From: Nucisporomicrobium flavum
GTDB lineage: Bacteria > Actinomycetota > Actinomycetes > Mycobacteriales > Micromonosporaceae
DNA length: 64,000 nt
Reading direction: 5' to 3'
Assembly: GCF_016464385.1 (NCBI RefSeq)
Contig: NZ_JADMLH010000002.1
Coordinates: forward strand, 372,001 to 436,000
The position numbers and the translations under genes are program-made. Below the pieces are notes generated by a model that did no database searches, was not told the DNA's origin, and saw nothing but the letters and a program-made list of their open reading frames with translations. Below, one piece after another: positions 44,121 through 52,815 of the stretch. Numbering within the stretch: position 1 is the stretch's first letter; every line of letters begins with the position of its first letter.

Positions 44121-44320
44121 ACCCCGGAGTACGTGATCTCGGCCGAGTACCGCGACTTCTGGCTGCGGCTGCGCAAGGGCGAGTACCTCAGCGGCCGGTT
44201 CCACCGGGTCGGCAAGTTCGGCCGCGACGTGTGGATCCAGGCCACGTACAACCCGATCTTCGACATGCAGGGCCGGCCGTTCAAGGTCGTCAAGTACGCC
44301 CACGACATCACCGACCAGGT
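42540..44320 (+). repeat. Five tandem 366-bp PAS modules
   Basis: The CAGGC(G/C)GTC segment recurs at 42540, 42906, 43272, 43638 and 44004, exactly 366 bases apart. Module sequences are strongly similar at DNA level, which points to recent duplication or gene conversion. Confidence 0.9.
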
Positions 44321-44933
44321 CCAGCTGGAGCAGCTGCTGTCGGCGAAGACCCGGGAGATGAGCCGGTCGATCAACGAGCTGACCGGCTCGATCGACGAGA
44401 TCGTGGTGAGCGCGCAGCAGGCGAGCCGGCTGGCGGGGGAGACCCAGCAGAACGCCCAGGAGGGGTACGAGGAGCTGCGCAAGTCCATCGAGGCGATCGA
44501 CCTCATCGAGAAGTCCTCCGATCAGATCGCCGCCATCGTCAACGTGATCGGGGAGATCGCCAGCCAGACCAACCTGCTGGCGTTCAACGCCTCCATCGAG
44601 GCCGCCCGCGCGGGCGAGCATGGAGTCGGCTTCTCCGTGGTGGCCGGGGAGGTCCGCAAGCTGGCCGAGCGGTCCTCCGACGCGGCACGGGAGATCACCA
44701 CGCTGATCCACGAGTCCGCGCAGCGGGTCGGCCAGGGCTCGGCGGTCTCGCACCGCGCCCAGGACGCCTTCGGCCAGATCCTCAGGAGCGTCGCCTCCAC
44801 CACCGAGTCGATCAAGCGGATCGCCGACTCGACCCAGCTCCAGCAGGACGCCTCGCGGTCGGTGAACGGCCTCATCAACGACCTGATCGGCACCGACGCC
44901 GCGATGGCGCCGGAGGGGACACCGGCCCGGTGA
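44121..44933 (+). pseudogene. Signalling half of the chemoreceptor after the in-frame TGA
   Basis: The same frame continues for 270 codons: the rest of the fifth PAS module ([21 protein letters not shown] ... [17 protein letters not shown]) and a short MCP signalling domain with tip [34 protein letters not shown] (key part [17 protein letters not shown]). There is no HAMP or membrane segment. A GTG at 44133 with CCGGAG upstream could allow restart of translation 12 bases after the TGA. Either a pseudogene fragment, a separately translated signalling module, or the second half of a read-through product. The stop overlaps the triple-CheW start. Confidence 0.75.
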
Positions 44934-46414
44934 CGGCCATCGAGGCCCGGTACGGGGTCTTCCACGCCGGCGGCGTCCGGGTCGCGCTGCCGCTGGACGA
45001 GCTCCGCGAGGTGATCATGCGACCGCCGGCGTTCAGCCCGCTCCCGGCCACCGCGCCAGGGCTGCTCGGCGCGGTCAACCTGCGGCACGTCGTGATCCCC
45101 GTGCTCGACCTGCGCCTGCTCGCCGGGTACGCCCCGGACGACGACAGCGGCCGGGTGATCGTCATCGTGGCCCGCGGCGACCAACTGTTCGGCCTGCTCG
45201 CCGACGAGATCGAGGGGGTGACACGGATCCGTACCGAGTCGCTGCTGGGCGTCTCCGTCGCGGGGGAGCGGCCGGCGCTGTTCTCGCACACCTTCGAGCG
45301 GCCCGAGGACGGCGCGGTGGTGTCGCTGCTGGACGCCGAGGCGATCTCCCGGCTGCCCGGCGTACCCGTCGTCTGCGACACCGGTCCCCGCGCGTCCATC
45401 GCCGGGCTCGGCGGCGTGGACACCGACACGTCCCGCCGTACGGTGCTCCTGCTGCGCTGCGGGCCGGTCGGGCTCTGCATCGACGTGGGCCACGTGCACT
45501 CGGTGGTTCCCCAGGTCACGCTGCACTCCTCGCCGCTGGACGGCTCCTCCGTACGCGGCGTGGTGCACCTGCAGGGCAAGGCGGTGCCGGCCGTGGACCC
45601 GCTCGAACTTCTCGGCCTGGGCACCGTGCCCGACGACGGCAACCTGCGCGGCGTGGTGCTGGCCACCCCCCGGGGCCTCGTCGTGTTCACCGTGTCGGAG
45701 ATCGCCGACATCGCCTCGGTGCCCGTCGCCGACGTGCTGCCGCTCCCGCCGGTCGGCATGCGCAAGGACGGGTTCCTGACCGGGGTGCTGCGTACCGGCT
45801 CCGGCGATCAGCACCTGCTGCTCAACGGCGAGGCGTTGCGTGCCGACGCCGAGCTGGACGCGCTCGGCAGTCTGGGCGTACCCCTGGACCCGGCCGGCGC
45901 CACCACCCAGCGACCGCCGGCGACCCGGAATGCGAGCCGGGAACAGGACCGTCCGGACGGCCGTCAGGTCGTGCCGAGCGTCCGCAAGTTCCTCACGTAC
46001 AGCGTGGGTACCGAGGCGGCGACGCCGCTGAGCCAGATCACCGAGATCGTCCCGTACCCGGAGAACGCGATCGCCGTCGACGACGCCGGCGCCCTGCTCG
46101 GGATCTTCGCCCACCGCAGGCTGTCCGTGCCGCTGATGTCGCTGCCGCAGCTGCTCGGCGTGCCCGGCGTGCCGGACCCGAGGACGGCGCGGGTCCTGCT
46201 GGTCGACGGGCCCGGCGGCGAGCTGATCGGCTTCGTCGTCCCCGCGCTGCACGCGATCGAGGACTCGGTGTGGGAGGAGACCGAGCCGAAGGAGACCGCC
46301 GACCCGGGCGCGCTGCTGCAGCGCGGGCCGCTGGTCAAGATCGGTACGGAGGCCCACGGCCGGCTGCTGCCCCATGTGGACCTGACCGCGATGGTCGTCG
46401 CCGAGCTGGTCTGA
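44930..46414 (+). CDS. Triple CheW-domain coupling protein
   Basis: The 494-residue product contains three CheW-like domains in a row: about 1-145 ([42 protein letters not shown]), about 160-305 ([42 protein letters not shown]) and about 345-490 ([42 protein letters not shown]). CheW links receptors to the CheA kinase; tandem copies may crosslink arrays. Its GTG overlaps the receptor stop (GTGA), so the receptor is its likely partner. No CheA is in the window. Confidence 0.85.
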   Translation: MTAIEARYGVFHAGGVRVALPLDELREVIMRPPAFSPLPATAPGLLGAVNLRHVVIPVLDLRLLAGYAPDDDSGRVIVIVARGDQLFGLLADEIEGVTRIRTESLLGVSVAGERPALFSHTFERPEDGAVVSLLDAEAISRLPGVPVVCDTGPRASIAGLGGVDTDTSRRTVLLLRCGPVGLCIDVGHVHSVVPQVTLHSSPLDGSSVRGVVHLQGKAVPAVDPLELLGLGTVPDDGNLRGVVLATPRGLVVFTVSEIADIASVPVADVLPLPPVGMRKDGFLTGVLRTGSGDQHLLLNGEALRADAELDALGSLGVPLDPAGATTQRPPATRNASREQDRPDGRQVVPSVRKFLTYSVGTEAATPLSQITEIVPYPENAIAVDDAGALLGIFAHRRLSVPLMSLPQLLGVPGVPDPRTARVLLVDGPGGELIGFVVPALHAIEDSVWEETEPKETADPGALLQRGPLVKIGTEAHGRLLPHVDLTAMVVAELV

Positions 46415-46461
46415 GCCTGCTAGTTTTTCGGTACGCCACGAGCCGGAAGGAGGTCAGAACA

Positions 46462-46512
46462 ATGTCCGATGTTCTGCGCCCCCTCCGCGTCCCGGCGTCC
46501 ACGCGGAGCTGA
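46462..46512 (+). CDS. Possible 16-residue leader peptide before a GNAT gene
   Basis: AAGGAGG stands seven bases before an ATG that opens MSDVLRPLRVPASTRS and stops 30 bases before the GNAT start. The near-perfect ribosome site suggests it is translated. It may tune translation of the downstream gene; no attenuator hairpin was recognised. Confidence 0.4.
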   Translation: MSDVLRPLRVPASTRS

Positions 46513-46542
46513 ACCGGGGCGTCTGCTCTGGAGGAGTTCCCC

Positions 46543-47424
46543 ATGACCGACGTGGTCGTCCGCCCGCTCGCCGCGGGCGAGGAAAACCTGTTCGACTCGC
46601 TGCCCGACCCGCTGCCCGAGCTGCGGCAGGTCCCGTACGCCGACGGCCTCGCCGCCGGCGGCTACCGCCCCGAGAACACCTGGGTCGCCCTGCGCGGCGG
46701 CCGGCTCGTCGCCCGCGCCGCCTGGGTCGAGCCGCCCGGCGCGGTCGGCGATCCCTGGCTGGAACGCTTCGACGTGACCGCCGAGCCCGAGGTGGGCGCC
46801 GAGCTGCTGCGCGCCGCCCACGAGGCCTTCGGCGGCCCCCGCCCCTACTACGCGGCGGCGCCGGCCTACTGGCGGCGCCGGCCCGACGTCAAAGCCGTCG
46901 TGGAACGGCCCATGGAGGCGGCCCGGCTCGCCGGCCTCGTCGAGCGGGGTGAGCGGTTGCGCTTCACCTGGACGGGTACGCCGCTCCCGGCCGCCTCGGG
47001 GCGCCACACGTTCCGCCCGGCGCACGATGCCGCCGAGATCAACGACCTGGTGGGCCGGATCGCCGGGCCGGAGGTGCTGACCGGCGCGGAGACGGCCCGG
47101 GCGGTGGCCGGCGTCGACCTCGCCACGGACCCGCTCGCGTGGCTCGGCGACTCGCCGGGGGACTGGCGGGTCGCGCTGACCGACGGCGTACCGGTGGGAC
47201 TCGCCGGTACGGCCGGGGACGCCTGCTATCCGCTCCTGGCCTACCTCGGCGTTCTCGACCCTCCCGTCCTCGCGGACCTGCTGGCCGAGGCGACCGGGGT
47301 GCTGGCGGAAGCCGGCGCCCGCGAGGTGGTGGCCGATGCCGACGCCCATCGCGTGGCGACCGTGGCCGAGCTCGAACGCACCGGCTTCCGGCGGCTGCGG
47401 GCCCGGGTCGTGTTCACACCCTAA
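46543..47424 (+). CDS. GNAT-family N-acetyltransferase
   Basis: A 293-residue protein with a GNAT fold; the C-terminal part has [31 protein letters not shown] and [40 protein letters not shown], the acceptor-loop end of the family. The N-terminal part, [20 protein letters not shown], resembles actinobacterial proteins of unknown substrate. GGAGGAG precedes the ATG. It ends by overlapping the convergent MFS gene by three bases. Confidence 0.8.
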   Translation: MTDVVVRPLAAGEENLFDSLPDPLPELRQVPYADGLAAGGYRPENTWVALRGGRLVARAAWVEPPGAVGDPWLERFDVTAEPEVGAELLRAAHEAFGGPRPYYAAAPAYWRRRPDVKAVVERPMEAARLAGLVERGERLRFTWTGTPLPAASGRHTFRPAHDAAEINDLVGRIAGPEVLTGAETARAVAGVDLATDPLAWLGDSPGDWRVALTDGVPVGLAGTAGDACYPLLAYLGVLDPPVLADLLAEATGVLAEAGAREVVADADAHRVATVAELERTGFRRLRARVVFTP

Positions 47425-48725
47425 TTCTCGGCCGGGACGGGCACCTGCCGCGGCGGGGTGATGTCCTCCTCGTGAGGCGTCTCCGTCGCGGCGGGAGCGG
47501 GCGTCGTCAGCGCGCGCTCCGACAGGCGCAGCTCGGCCGCGCGGCGTTCCCGGGCCGGGCCGGACACCAGCTGGCCGATCGCGACCAGCACGCCGAGCGC
47601 TGCGCAGCTCAGCCACAGGACGGCGCTGCCCGCGTGCTGCTGCACGAAACCGCCGATCACCGGTGCCAGCGCCGATCCCGCCGACCACGACAGCGAGTTG
47701 ACGCCCTGGTAGCGGCCCCGCAGCTGGGACGGCGACAGCTCGGCCACCAGCGCCGAGTTCGACGGGCTCTGCAGCATCTCGCCGAGGGTCCAGATCACCA
47801 CGGTGACCGCGTAGAAGGCGGCCGAGCCCGCGAACGCGTTGAGCCCGAAGCCGATGCCCATGATCAGGATCGCCAGGGCGAGCACCCGCGACCGGTTGTG
47901 GCCGTCGATGAGCTTCGGCACGAACAGCTGGCCCGCCACGATCATCAGCCCGTTCACCGCGATCACCCAGCCGAAGGTCGCCGGGCTGAGGCCGTCCGCG
48001 GTCATCGCGATCGGCAGCGTGGACATGTGCTGCATGATCACGAGGACGATCACGAAGTTCAGTGCGAGGAAGCTCACGAAGACCCGGTCGCGGAAGACCG
48101 TACCGAGGCCCGGGCCGCCGCGGACCCGCCGGACGGCCGCCCGGACCGGCCGCGTCTCGGCGATGAAGACGAGGCTGATGAGCGCGGTGATCAGGGTCGT
48201 GCCGGCGTCCACCACGAACAGCAGCAGGTAGTCGACCTTCGCGAGCATCCCGGCCAGGATCGCCGCCCCGGCGAAGCCCAGGTTGATCGCCCAGTAGTTC
48301 AGCGAGAACGCCCGGATCCGGTCCCGGTCCGGCACCACGTCGACCATCATCGCCTGGAACGCCGGCCGGACCCCCTCGGCGAAGACGCCCAGCAGCCAGG
48401 CGCCCACGAGCAGCTGCCAGAACTGCCCGGCGAAGCCCAGCGAGAGCATCAGCGCGGCGGTGCCGAACTGGGCGATGAGCATCGTGGGGCGCCGGCCCCA
48501 GCGGTCGGTGAGCACCCCGCCGGTCATCGTGCCGATCGCGCCGCCGACGCCGTACGCCCCCAGCACCAGGCCGGCCTGGCTCTGCGAGAAATGCAGGTCC
48601 TGGGTGAGGTAGATGGCCAGGTAGATGACGACGAAGGCGCCGAGCCGATTGATCAGCGTCCCGGTCCAGAGGAACCAGAACTGCCGGGGCAGCCCACCCG
48701 CCGCTTCCCGCAACCACCCACGCAC
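47421..48725 (-). CDS. MFS transporter, paralogue of the one at 40289
   Basis: A 434-residue MFS protein with 12 predicted helices: [25 protein letters not shown] at the start, [16 protein letters not shown] (motif A), [21 protein letters not shown] in the middle, and a polar C-terminal tail. It resembles the Rv-type multidrug MFS proteins that often neighbour gpmA in actinobacteria. The GTG start lies just past a palindrome at 48738-48773. Substrate unknown. Confidence 0.88.
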   Translation of the reverse strand: MRGWLREAAGGLPRQFWFLWTGTLINRLGAFVVIYLAIYLTQDLHFSQSQAGLVLGAYGVGGAIGTMTGGVLTDRWGRRPTMLIAQFGTAALMLSLGFAGQFWQLLVGAWLLGVFAEGVRPAFQAMMVDVVPDRDRIRAFSLNYWAINLGFAGAAILAGMLAKVDYLLLFVVDAGTTLITALISLVFIAETRPVRAAVRRVRGGPGLGTVFRDRVFVSFLALNFVIVLVIMQHMSTLPIAMTADGLSPATFGWVIAVNGLMIVAGQLFVPKLIDGHNRSRVLALAILIMGIGFGLNAFAGSAAFYAVTVVIWTLGEMLQSPSNSALVAELSPSQLRGRYQGVNSLSWSAGSALAPVIGGFVQQHAGSAVLWLSCAALGVLVAIGQLVSGPARERRAAELRLSERALTTPAPAATETPHEEDITPPRQVPVPAEN

Positions 48726-48737
48726 GCCCGCACCCCC

Positions 48738-48773
48738 GTTGTAAGCACCGGTAGAACCTTGTGGACTTACAAC
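48738..48773. promoter_or_regulatory. Inverted repeat in the MFS promoter region
   Basis: GTTGTAAG-20 bases-CTTACAAC, between the MFS and gpmA starts. The symmetric arms spaced about two helix turns apart suggest a dimeric repressor site, probably for the transporter. Confidence 0.5.
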
Positions 48774-48872
48774 CTAGTGATCCTTCGCGGGCCTCGCAGC
48801 CCGGTTTCCACGTGGTGGTCGCCACTCGGGGTCGGCGTACGGCCGGTGTGGGGTTGCGGCAGGATGGAGGGC

Positions 48873-49619
48873 ATGACTGGGACCCTTGTGCTGCTGCGCC
48901 ACGGCGAGAGCGAGTGGAACGCCAAGAACCTCTTCACCGGCTGGGTCGACGTCGACCTGAACGCCAAGGGGGAGACGGAGGCCCGCCGCGGCGGCGAGCT
49001 GTTGAAGGAGCACGGCCTGCTGCCGGACGTCGTGCACACCAGCGTGCTGCGCCGCGCCATCCGCACCAGCGAGATCGCCCTGCACACCGCGGACCGGCAC
49101 TGGATCCCGGTCAAGCGGCACTGGCGGCTCAACGAGCGCCACTACGGCGCCCTCCAGGGCAAGGACAAGAAGCAGACCCTCGAAACGTACGGCGAGGAGC
49201 AGTTCATGCTCTGGCGCCGGTCGTACGACGTGCCCCCGCCGCCGATCGACGACAACGACGAGTACTCGCAGTTCGCCGACCCGCGCTACGCGGCCCTGCC
49301 GCCGGAGCTCAAGCCCCGCTCGGAATGCCTGAAGGACGTGCTGCTGCGCGCCCTGCCGTACTGGTACGACGCGATCGTCCCGGACCTGCGCGCGGGCAAG
49401 ACGGTGCTGGTGGCGGCGCACGGCAACAGCCTGCGCGCGATCGTGAAGCACCTCGACCAGATCTCCGACGAGGCCATCGCGAAGCTCAACATCCCGACGG
49501 GGATCCCGCTGCGCTACGACCTCGACGACTCGCTCCGCCCGGTCACCGCCGGCGGCGAGTACCTCGACCCGGAGCTGGCCAAAGAGGCCGCGGCCGCCGT
49601 CGCTAACCAGGGTCGCTGA
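48873..49619 (+). CDS. gpmA: 2,3-bisphosphoglycerate-dependent phosphoglycerate mutase
   Basis: GpmA interconverts 3- and 2-phosphoglycerate in glycolysis. The 248-residue protein has the phospho-His motif [43 protein letters not shown] and the second active-site His in [22 protein letters not shown] precedes the ATG. In actinobacteria it is followed by senX3-regX3, as here. Confidence 0.96.
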   Translation: MTGTLVLLRHGESEWNAKNLFTGWVDVDLNAKGETEARRGGELLKEHGLLPDVVHTSVLRRAIRTSEIALHTADRHWIPVKRHWRLNERHYGALQGKDKKQTLETYGEEQFMLWRRSYDVPPPPIDDNDEYSQFADPRYAALPPELKPRSECLKDVLLRALPYWYDAIVPDLRAGKTVLVAAHGNSLRAIVKHLDQISDEAIAKLNIPTGIPLRYDLDDSLRPVTAGGEYLDPELAKEAAAAVANQGR

Positions 49620-49635
49620 TTTTCCCACTGTGGGG

Positions 49636-49713
49636 GCTTTTCGGGGGCGGGGATGCCGCACTCCGGGCGGTCAGGCTTGATCCCTGCGTGCGGCATCCCC
49701 GCCCCCGAAAAGC
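49636..49713 (+). repeat. Long hairpin element, copy A (after gpmA)
   Basis: A perfect 25-bp inverted repeat (49636-49660 with 49689-49713) around a 28-base loop that begins CTCCGGGCGGTCAGGCTTG. Copy B after regX3 has the same loop but different arm sequence that still pairs. Both are followed by GTTGTGGT. It could act as a terminator for gpmA, but the loop identity suggests a more specific element. Confidence 0.85.
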
Positions 49714-49811
49714 GTTGTGGTTGCTCTGCTTGCACCGGTTGACGCCGAGGCCTTGGTGACGGCGAAGCGCCGGGTGCCCCCGTGGCGCCCGGCGCTTTGT
49801 CAGTTGGTGGG

Positions 49812-50456
49812 TCAGGCGGTTTGTTCGCCGGTGATGAGGTAGAGCATTTGTTCGGCGCTGTTGACGGCGTGGTCGGCGTAGCGCTCGTAGAAGCGGCCGA
49901 GGAGGGCGCCGTCGATGGCGGTCTCCGCGCCGTACGGCCAGTCGTCGGCGAGCAGGACCTTGAAGAGGTCGCGCTCGAGGTCGTCCATGGCGTCGTCGTC
50001 CTTCTCGAGTTCGGCCGCCAAGCCGGCGTCGGGACGGGCCAGCACCGTGGTGATCTTGTCGGCCATCCGGTCGGCGACCTCCGCCATCTGCCGGAAGACC
50101 GGGCGCAGCTCCGCCGGGACCGCCGGCGACGGGTGCCGGCGCAGCGCGGTCTTCGCCACGTGCTCGGCCAGGTCGCCCATCCGCTCCAGATCGGCGGAGA
50201 TGTGCAGCGCGGTGATCACCATCCGCAGGTCGGAGGCCACCGGGGCCTGCCGCGCGATCGTGTCGGCCACCTTCGTCTCGACCTGGCGGTAGATGTCGTC
50301 GACCTCCGCGTCGCGGGCCATCACCGCCTCCGCCGCCTCCCGGTCCGCGGTCAGCAGCGCGGTCGTCGCCTTGCGCAGGGCGGCGCGTACCGCCTCCGCC
50401 ATCGTCACCAGCAGGCGACTGACCTCATTGAGGTCCGCCTGGAACTCCTCACGCAT
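49812..50456 (-). CDS. phoU: Phosphate transport system regulator PhoU
   Basis: PhoU links phosphate transport to the SenX3/RegX3 system. The 214-residue helical protein has the two PhoU metal-binding motifs, in VMARDAEVDDIYRQVETKV with LERMGDLAEHVAKTALRR, and later DDDAMDDLERDL with YERYADHAVNSAEQM. ATG 50456 was preferred to a longer Arg/Pro-rich reading. It is divergent from senX3 with a 208-base intergenic region. Confidence 0.94.
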   Translation of the reverse strand: MREEFQADLNEVSRLLVTMAEAVRAALRKATTALLTADREAAEAVMARDAEVDDIYRQVETKVADTIARQAPVASDLRMVITALHISADLERMGDLAEHVAKTALRRHPSPAVPAELRPVFRQMAEVADRMADKITTVLARPDAGLAAELEKDDDAMDDLERDLFKVLLADDWPYGAETAIDGALLGRFYERYADHAVNSAEQMLYLITGEQTA

Positions 50457-50556
50457 GTTCTCGTCCCGGGGTCGAGGCCGGCCGGAACCATCTCCGGCAG
50501 CCGAGGTGAGCAGGGCTTGCAGGGGCCACGCTAGGAGGGCTCGGCGGCGCGGACAT

Positions 50557-50592
50557 GAACGGCGGTGAACGACGCCGGGCCGGGCGGTGAAC
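50557..50592. promoter_or_regulatory. Candidate PHO box upstream of phoU and senX3
   Basis: On the minus strand GTTCACC (50592-50586), then GTTCACC (50570-50564) 22 bases on, then GTTCATG (50560-50554). GTTCACC direct repeats at about 11-base multiples are the binding units of actinobacterial PhoP/RegX3, so autoregulation is likely. Confidence 0.55.
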
Positions 50593-50664
50593 ATTGTTCG
50601 AAGCGCGCCGGATTTGTCCGGTTAGCCGTACGGGTCAGGTAAACAATGACCCTACGATCGCTGC

Positions 50665-51963
50665 GTGGACACGGTGTACGGCCTCGCCCTCATCCTCGTC
50701 GCGCTCGCCGTCGGCGTCGCGGCGGGATGGCTGCTGTCCCGCACCCGTGGGCCGGAGCGGCCGGTGGCCGGACCCGCGCCGGCCGGAGCGAGCGAGGGGG
50801 TACGGAAGATCGACATCGACGAGGAGCCGACCGGCAGGACGGGGCTCAAGGGCCTCGGCCGCAAGAGCCTCGACTCGCTGCGCGTGGGCGTGGTCGTGCT
50901 CGACGCGGACGACCACCCGGTGCTCGTGAACCCGGCCGCCCGCGCGATGGGGCTGCTCCGCTCCGGCGGCGCCCCGGGCACCATCGCCGCCCACCCGATC
51001 CTGCGCACCCTCGCCGGCCAGGTACGCCGCACCGGCGTACGCCGCGAGGTCGAGCTCGACCTGCCCCGGGGCAGAGCCGGCAACGCATCCGCGCCGCTCG
51101 GGCTGCACCTGCGCGCCGTCGCCCTGAACGCCACCCACGTCGCCGTGGAAGCCGCCGACGTCACCGAATCGCACCGCCTCGCCCGGGTCCGGCGCGACTT
51201 CGTGGCCAACGTGAGCCACGAGCTCAAGACGCCGATCGGAGCCCTGCAGCTGCTCGCCGAAGCCCTCCTGGACGCCACCGAGCTCCCCGGCTCCGCACCC
51301 GAGGCGCAGTCCGAGGACCTCATCGCGGCCCGGCGCTTCGCCGACCGGATCCACCACGAGTCCGCCCGCATGGGCCGCCTCGTCAACGAGCTGCTCGAGC
51401 TCACCCGGCTGCAGGGCGCCGAGCCGCTGCCCACGCCGGAACCCGTCGCGCTGGACTGGGTCATCGCCGAGGTCGTCGACCGCACCCGCACCACCGCGGC
51501 GGCCAAGAACATCGAAGTCGTCTACACCGGCCCCAAGGGCGCCACCGTGTACGGCAGCGACAGCCAGGTCGCCACCGCCGTGACGAACCTGGTCGAGAAC
51601 GCGATCGCGTACTCGGGCGAGGACACCCGCGTCGCGCTCACCATGCGCCAGGACGACGAGTGGATCGAGATCGACGTCACCGACCAGGGCATCGGCATCG
51701 CCCCGCACGACGTCGACCGGATCTTCGAGCGCTTCTACCGCGCCGACCAGGCACGCTCGCGCTCCACCGGCGGCACCGGCCTCGGCCTGGCCATCGTCAA
51801 GCACATCGCCACGAACCACGGCGGCCGCGTCGACGTCTCCAGCACACTGGGTGGAGGCTCGACGTTCACCCTGCGCCTACCGGCGCGCCCCCCGGAATCC
51901 CCGCTGCCGTTACCGGCGGCGATTGAGATCGAGTCCGGCGCGGCCGGGCTCCCCTCGGCCTGA
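50665..51963 (+). CDS. senX3: Two-component sensor kinase SenX3
   Basis: SenX3 phosphorylates RegX3 under phosphate limitation. The 432-residue protein has an N-terminal membrane helix (about 4-25, YGLALILVALAVGVAAGWLL), a PAS-like domain (about 70-165), HisKA with the acceptor His in FVANVSHELKTPIGALQLLA and a HATPase (NLVENAIAYS, DQGIGIAP, GTGLGLAIVKHI). Only one membrane helix is clear where two are usual. The start is GTG. regX3 follows 31 bases later. Confidence 0.94.
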   Translation: MDTVYGLALILVALAVGVAAGWLLSRTRGPERPVAGPAPAGASEGVRKIDIDEEPTGRTGLKGLGRKSLDSLRVGVVVLDADDHPVLVNPAARAMGLLRSGGAPGTIAAHPILRTLAGQVRRTGVRREVELDLPRGRAGNASAPLGLHLRAVALNATHVAVEAADVTESHRLARVRRDFVANVSHELKTPIGALQLLAEALLDATELPGSAPEAQSEDLIAARRFADRIHHESARMGRLVNELLELTRLQGAEPLPTPEPVALDWVIAEVVDRTRTTAAAKNIEVVYTGPKGATVYGSDSQVATAVTNLVENAIAYSGEDTRVALTMRQDDEWIEIDVTDQGIGIAPHDVDRIFERFYRADQARSRSTGGTGLGLAIVKHIATNHGGRVDVSSTLGGGSTFTLRLPARPPESPLPLPAAIEIESGAAGLPSA

Positions 51964-51994
51964 CGGCCGCGGAAGCACCCGAAAGGAACCCCCA

Positions 51995-52678
51995 TTGGCT
52001 CGCGTGCTCGTGGTCGAGGATGAGGAGTCGTTCTCCGACGCCCTGTCGTACATGCTCCGCAAGGAGGGCTTCGAGGTGTCGGTCGCCCCGACCGGGACCT
52101 CGGCGCTGACCCAGTTCGACCGGACCGGCGCCGACATCGTCCTGCTCGACCTCATGCTGCCCGAGATGTCCGGCACCGAGGTGTGCCGGCAACTGCGGCA
52201 GCGCTCCGCCGTACCGATCATCATGGTGACCGCCCGGGACAGCGAGATCGACAAGGTGGTCGGCCTGGAGATCGGCGCCGACGACTACGTCACCAAGCCG
52301 TACTCGCCGCGCGAGCTGGTCGCCCGGATCCGGGCCGTGCTGCGCCGGCAGGGCGCGGAGGCGGCCGAGGTGACGACGCCGACGCTGGCCGCGGGGCCGG
52401 TCCGGATGGACGTGGAACGGCACGTGGTGACCGTCGACGGGACCGGGGTGCAGCTGCCGCTCAAGGAGTTCGAGCTGCTGGAGCTGCTGCTGCGCAACGC
52501 GGGCCGGGTGCTGACCCGTGGGCAGCTGATCGACCGGGTCTGGGGCGCGGACTATGTCGGCGACACCAAGACGCTGGATGTGCACGTCAAGCGGCTTCGG
52601 TCCAAGGTTGAGCCGGAGCCCAGCGCTCCTCGGTACATCGTTACCGTGCGTGGTCTGGGGTACAAGTTCGAGCCCTGA
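51995..52678 (+). CDS. regX3: Response regulator RegX3
   Basis: RegX3 activates phosphate-starvation genes. The 227-residue OmpR-family protein has a receiver (VLVVEDEESFSDAL, Asp in IVLLDLMLPEMSG, Lys in YVTKPYSPREL) and a winged-helix domain (about 130-227, LKEFELLELLLRNAGRVLTR, DVHVKRLRSKVEPEP, VRGLGYKFEP). The start is TTG with GAAAGGAA upstream, giving MARVLVVEDE; no in-frame ATG/GTG with a better ribosome site is near. Confidence 0.95.
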   Translation: MARVLVVEDEESFSDALSYMLRKEGFEVSVAPTGTSALTQFDRTGADIVLLDLMLPEMSGTEVCRQLRQRSAVPIIMVTARDSEIDKVVGLEIGADDYVTKPYSPRELVARIRAVLRRQGAEAAEVTTPTLAAGPVRMDVERHVVTVDGTGVQLPLKEFELLELLLRNAGRVLTRGQLIDRVWGADYVGDTKTLDVHVKRLRSKVEPEPSAPRYIVTVRGLGYKFEP

Positions 52679-52696
52679 GTTTTTGGTTGCGGTGGG

Positions 52697-52772
52697 GCTT
52701 CGGGGGGAGGGGATGACCCACTCCGGGCGGTCAGGCTTGATCCCTGCGTGGGCCATCCCCTCCCCCCGAAGC
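52697..52772 (+). repeat. Long hairpin element, copy B (after regX3)
   Basis: A 24-bp inverted repeat with one mismatch (52697-52720 with 52749-52772) around a 28-base loop identical to copy A at 49661-49688. The arms differ from copy A at many places, mostly by paired changes. It may also terminate regX3. Confidence 0.85.
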
Positions 52773-52815
52773 CGTTGTGGTCCGGCTTTGCGCTTCGGCG
52801 GCGGCCGATCCTGTG

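Noticed and set aside
49636..49713. Simple rho-independent terminator for gpmA
   Set aside because: The 25-bp stem, 28-base conserved loop and lack of a T-run do not fit an ordinary terminator, although it may stop transcription.
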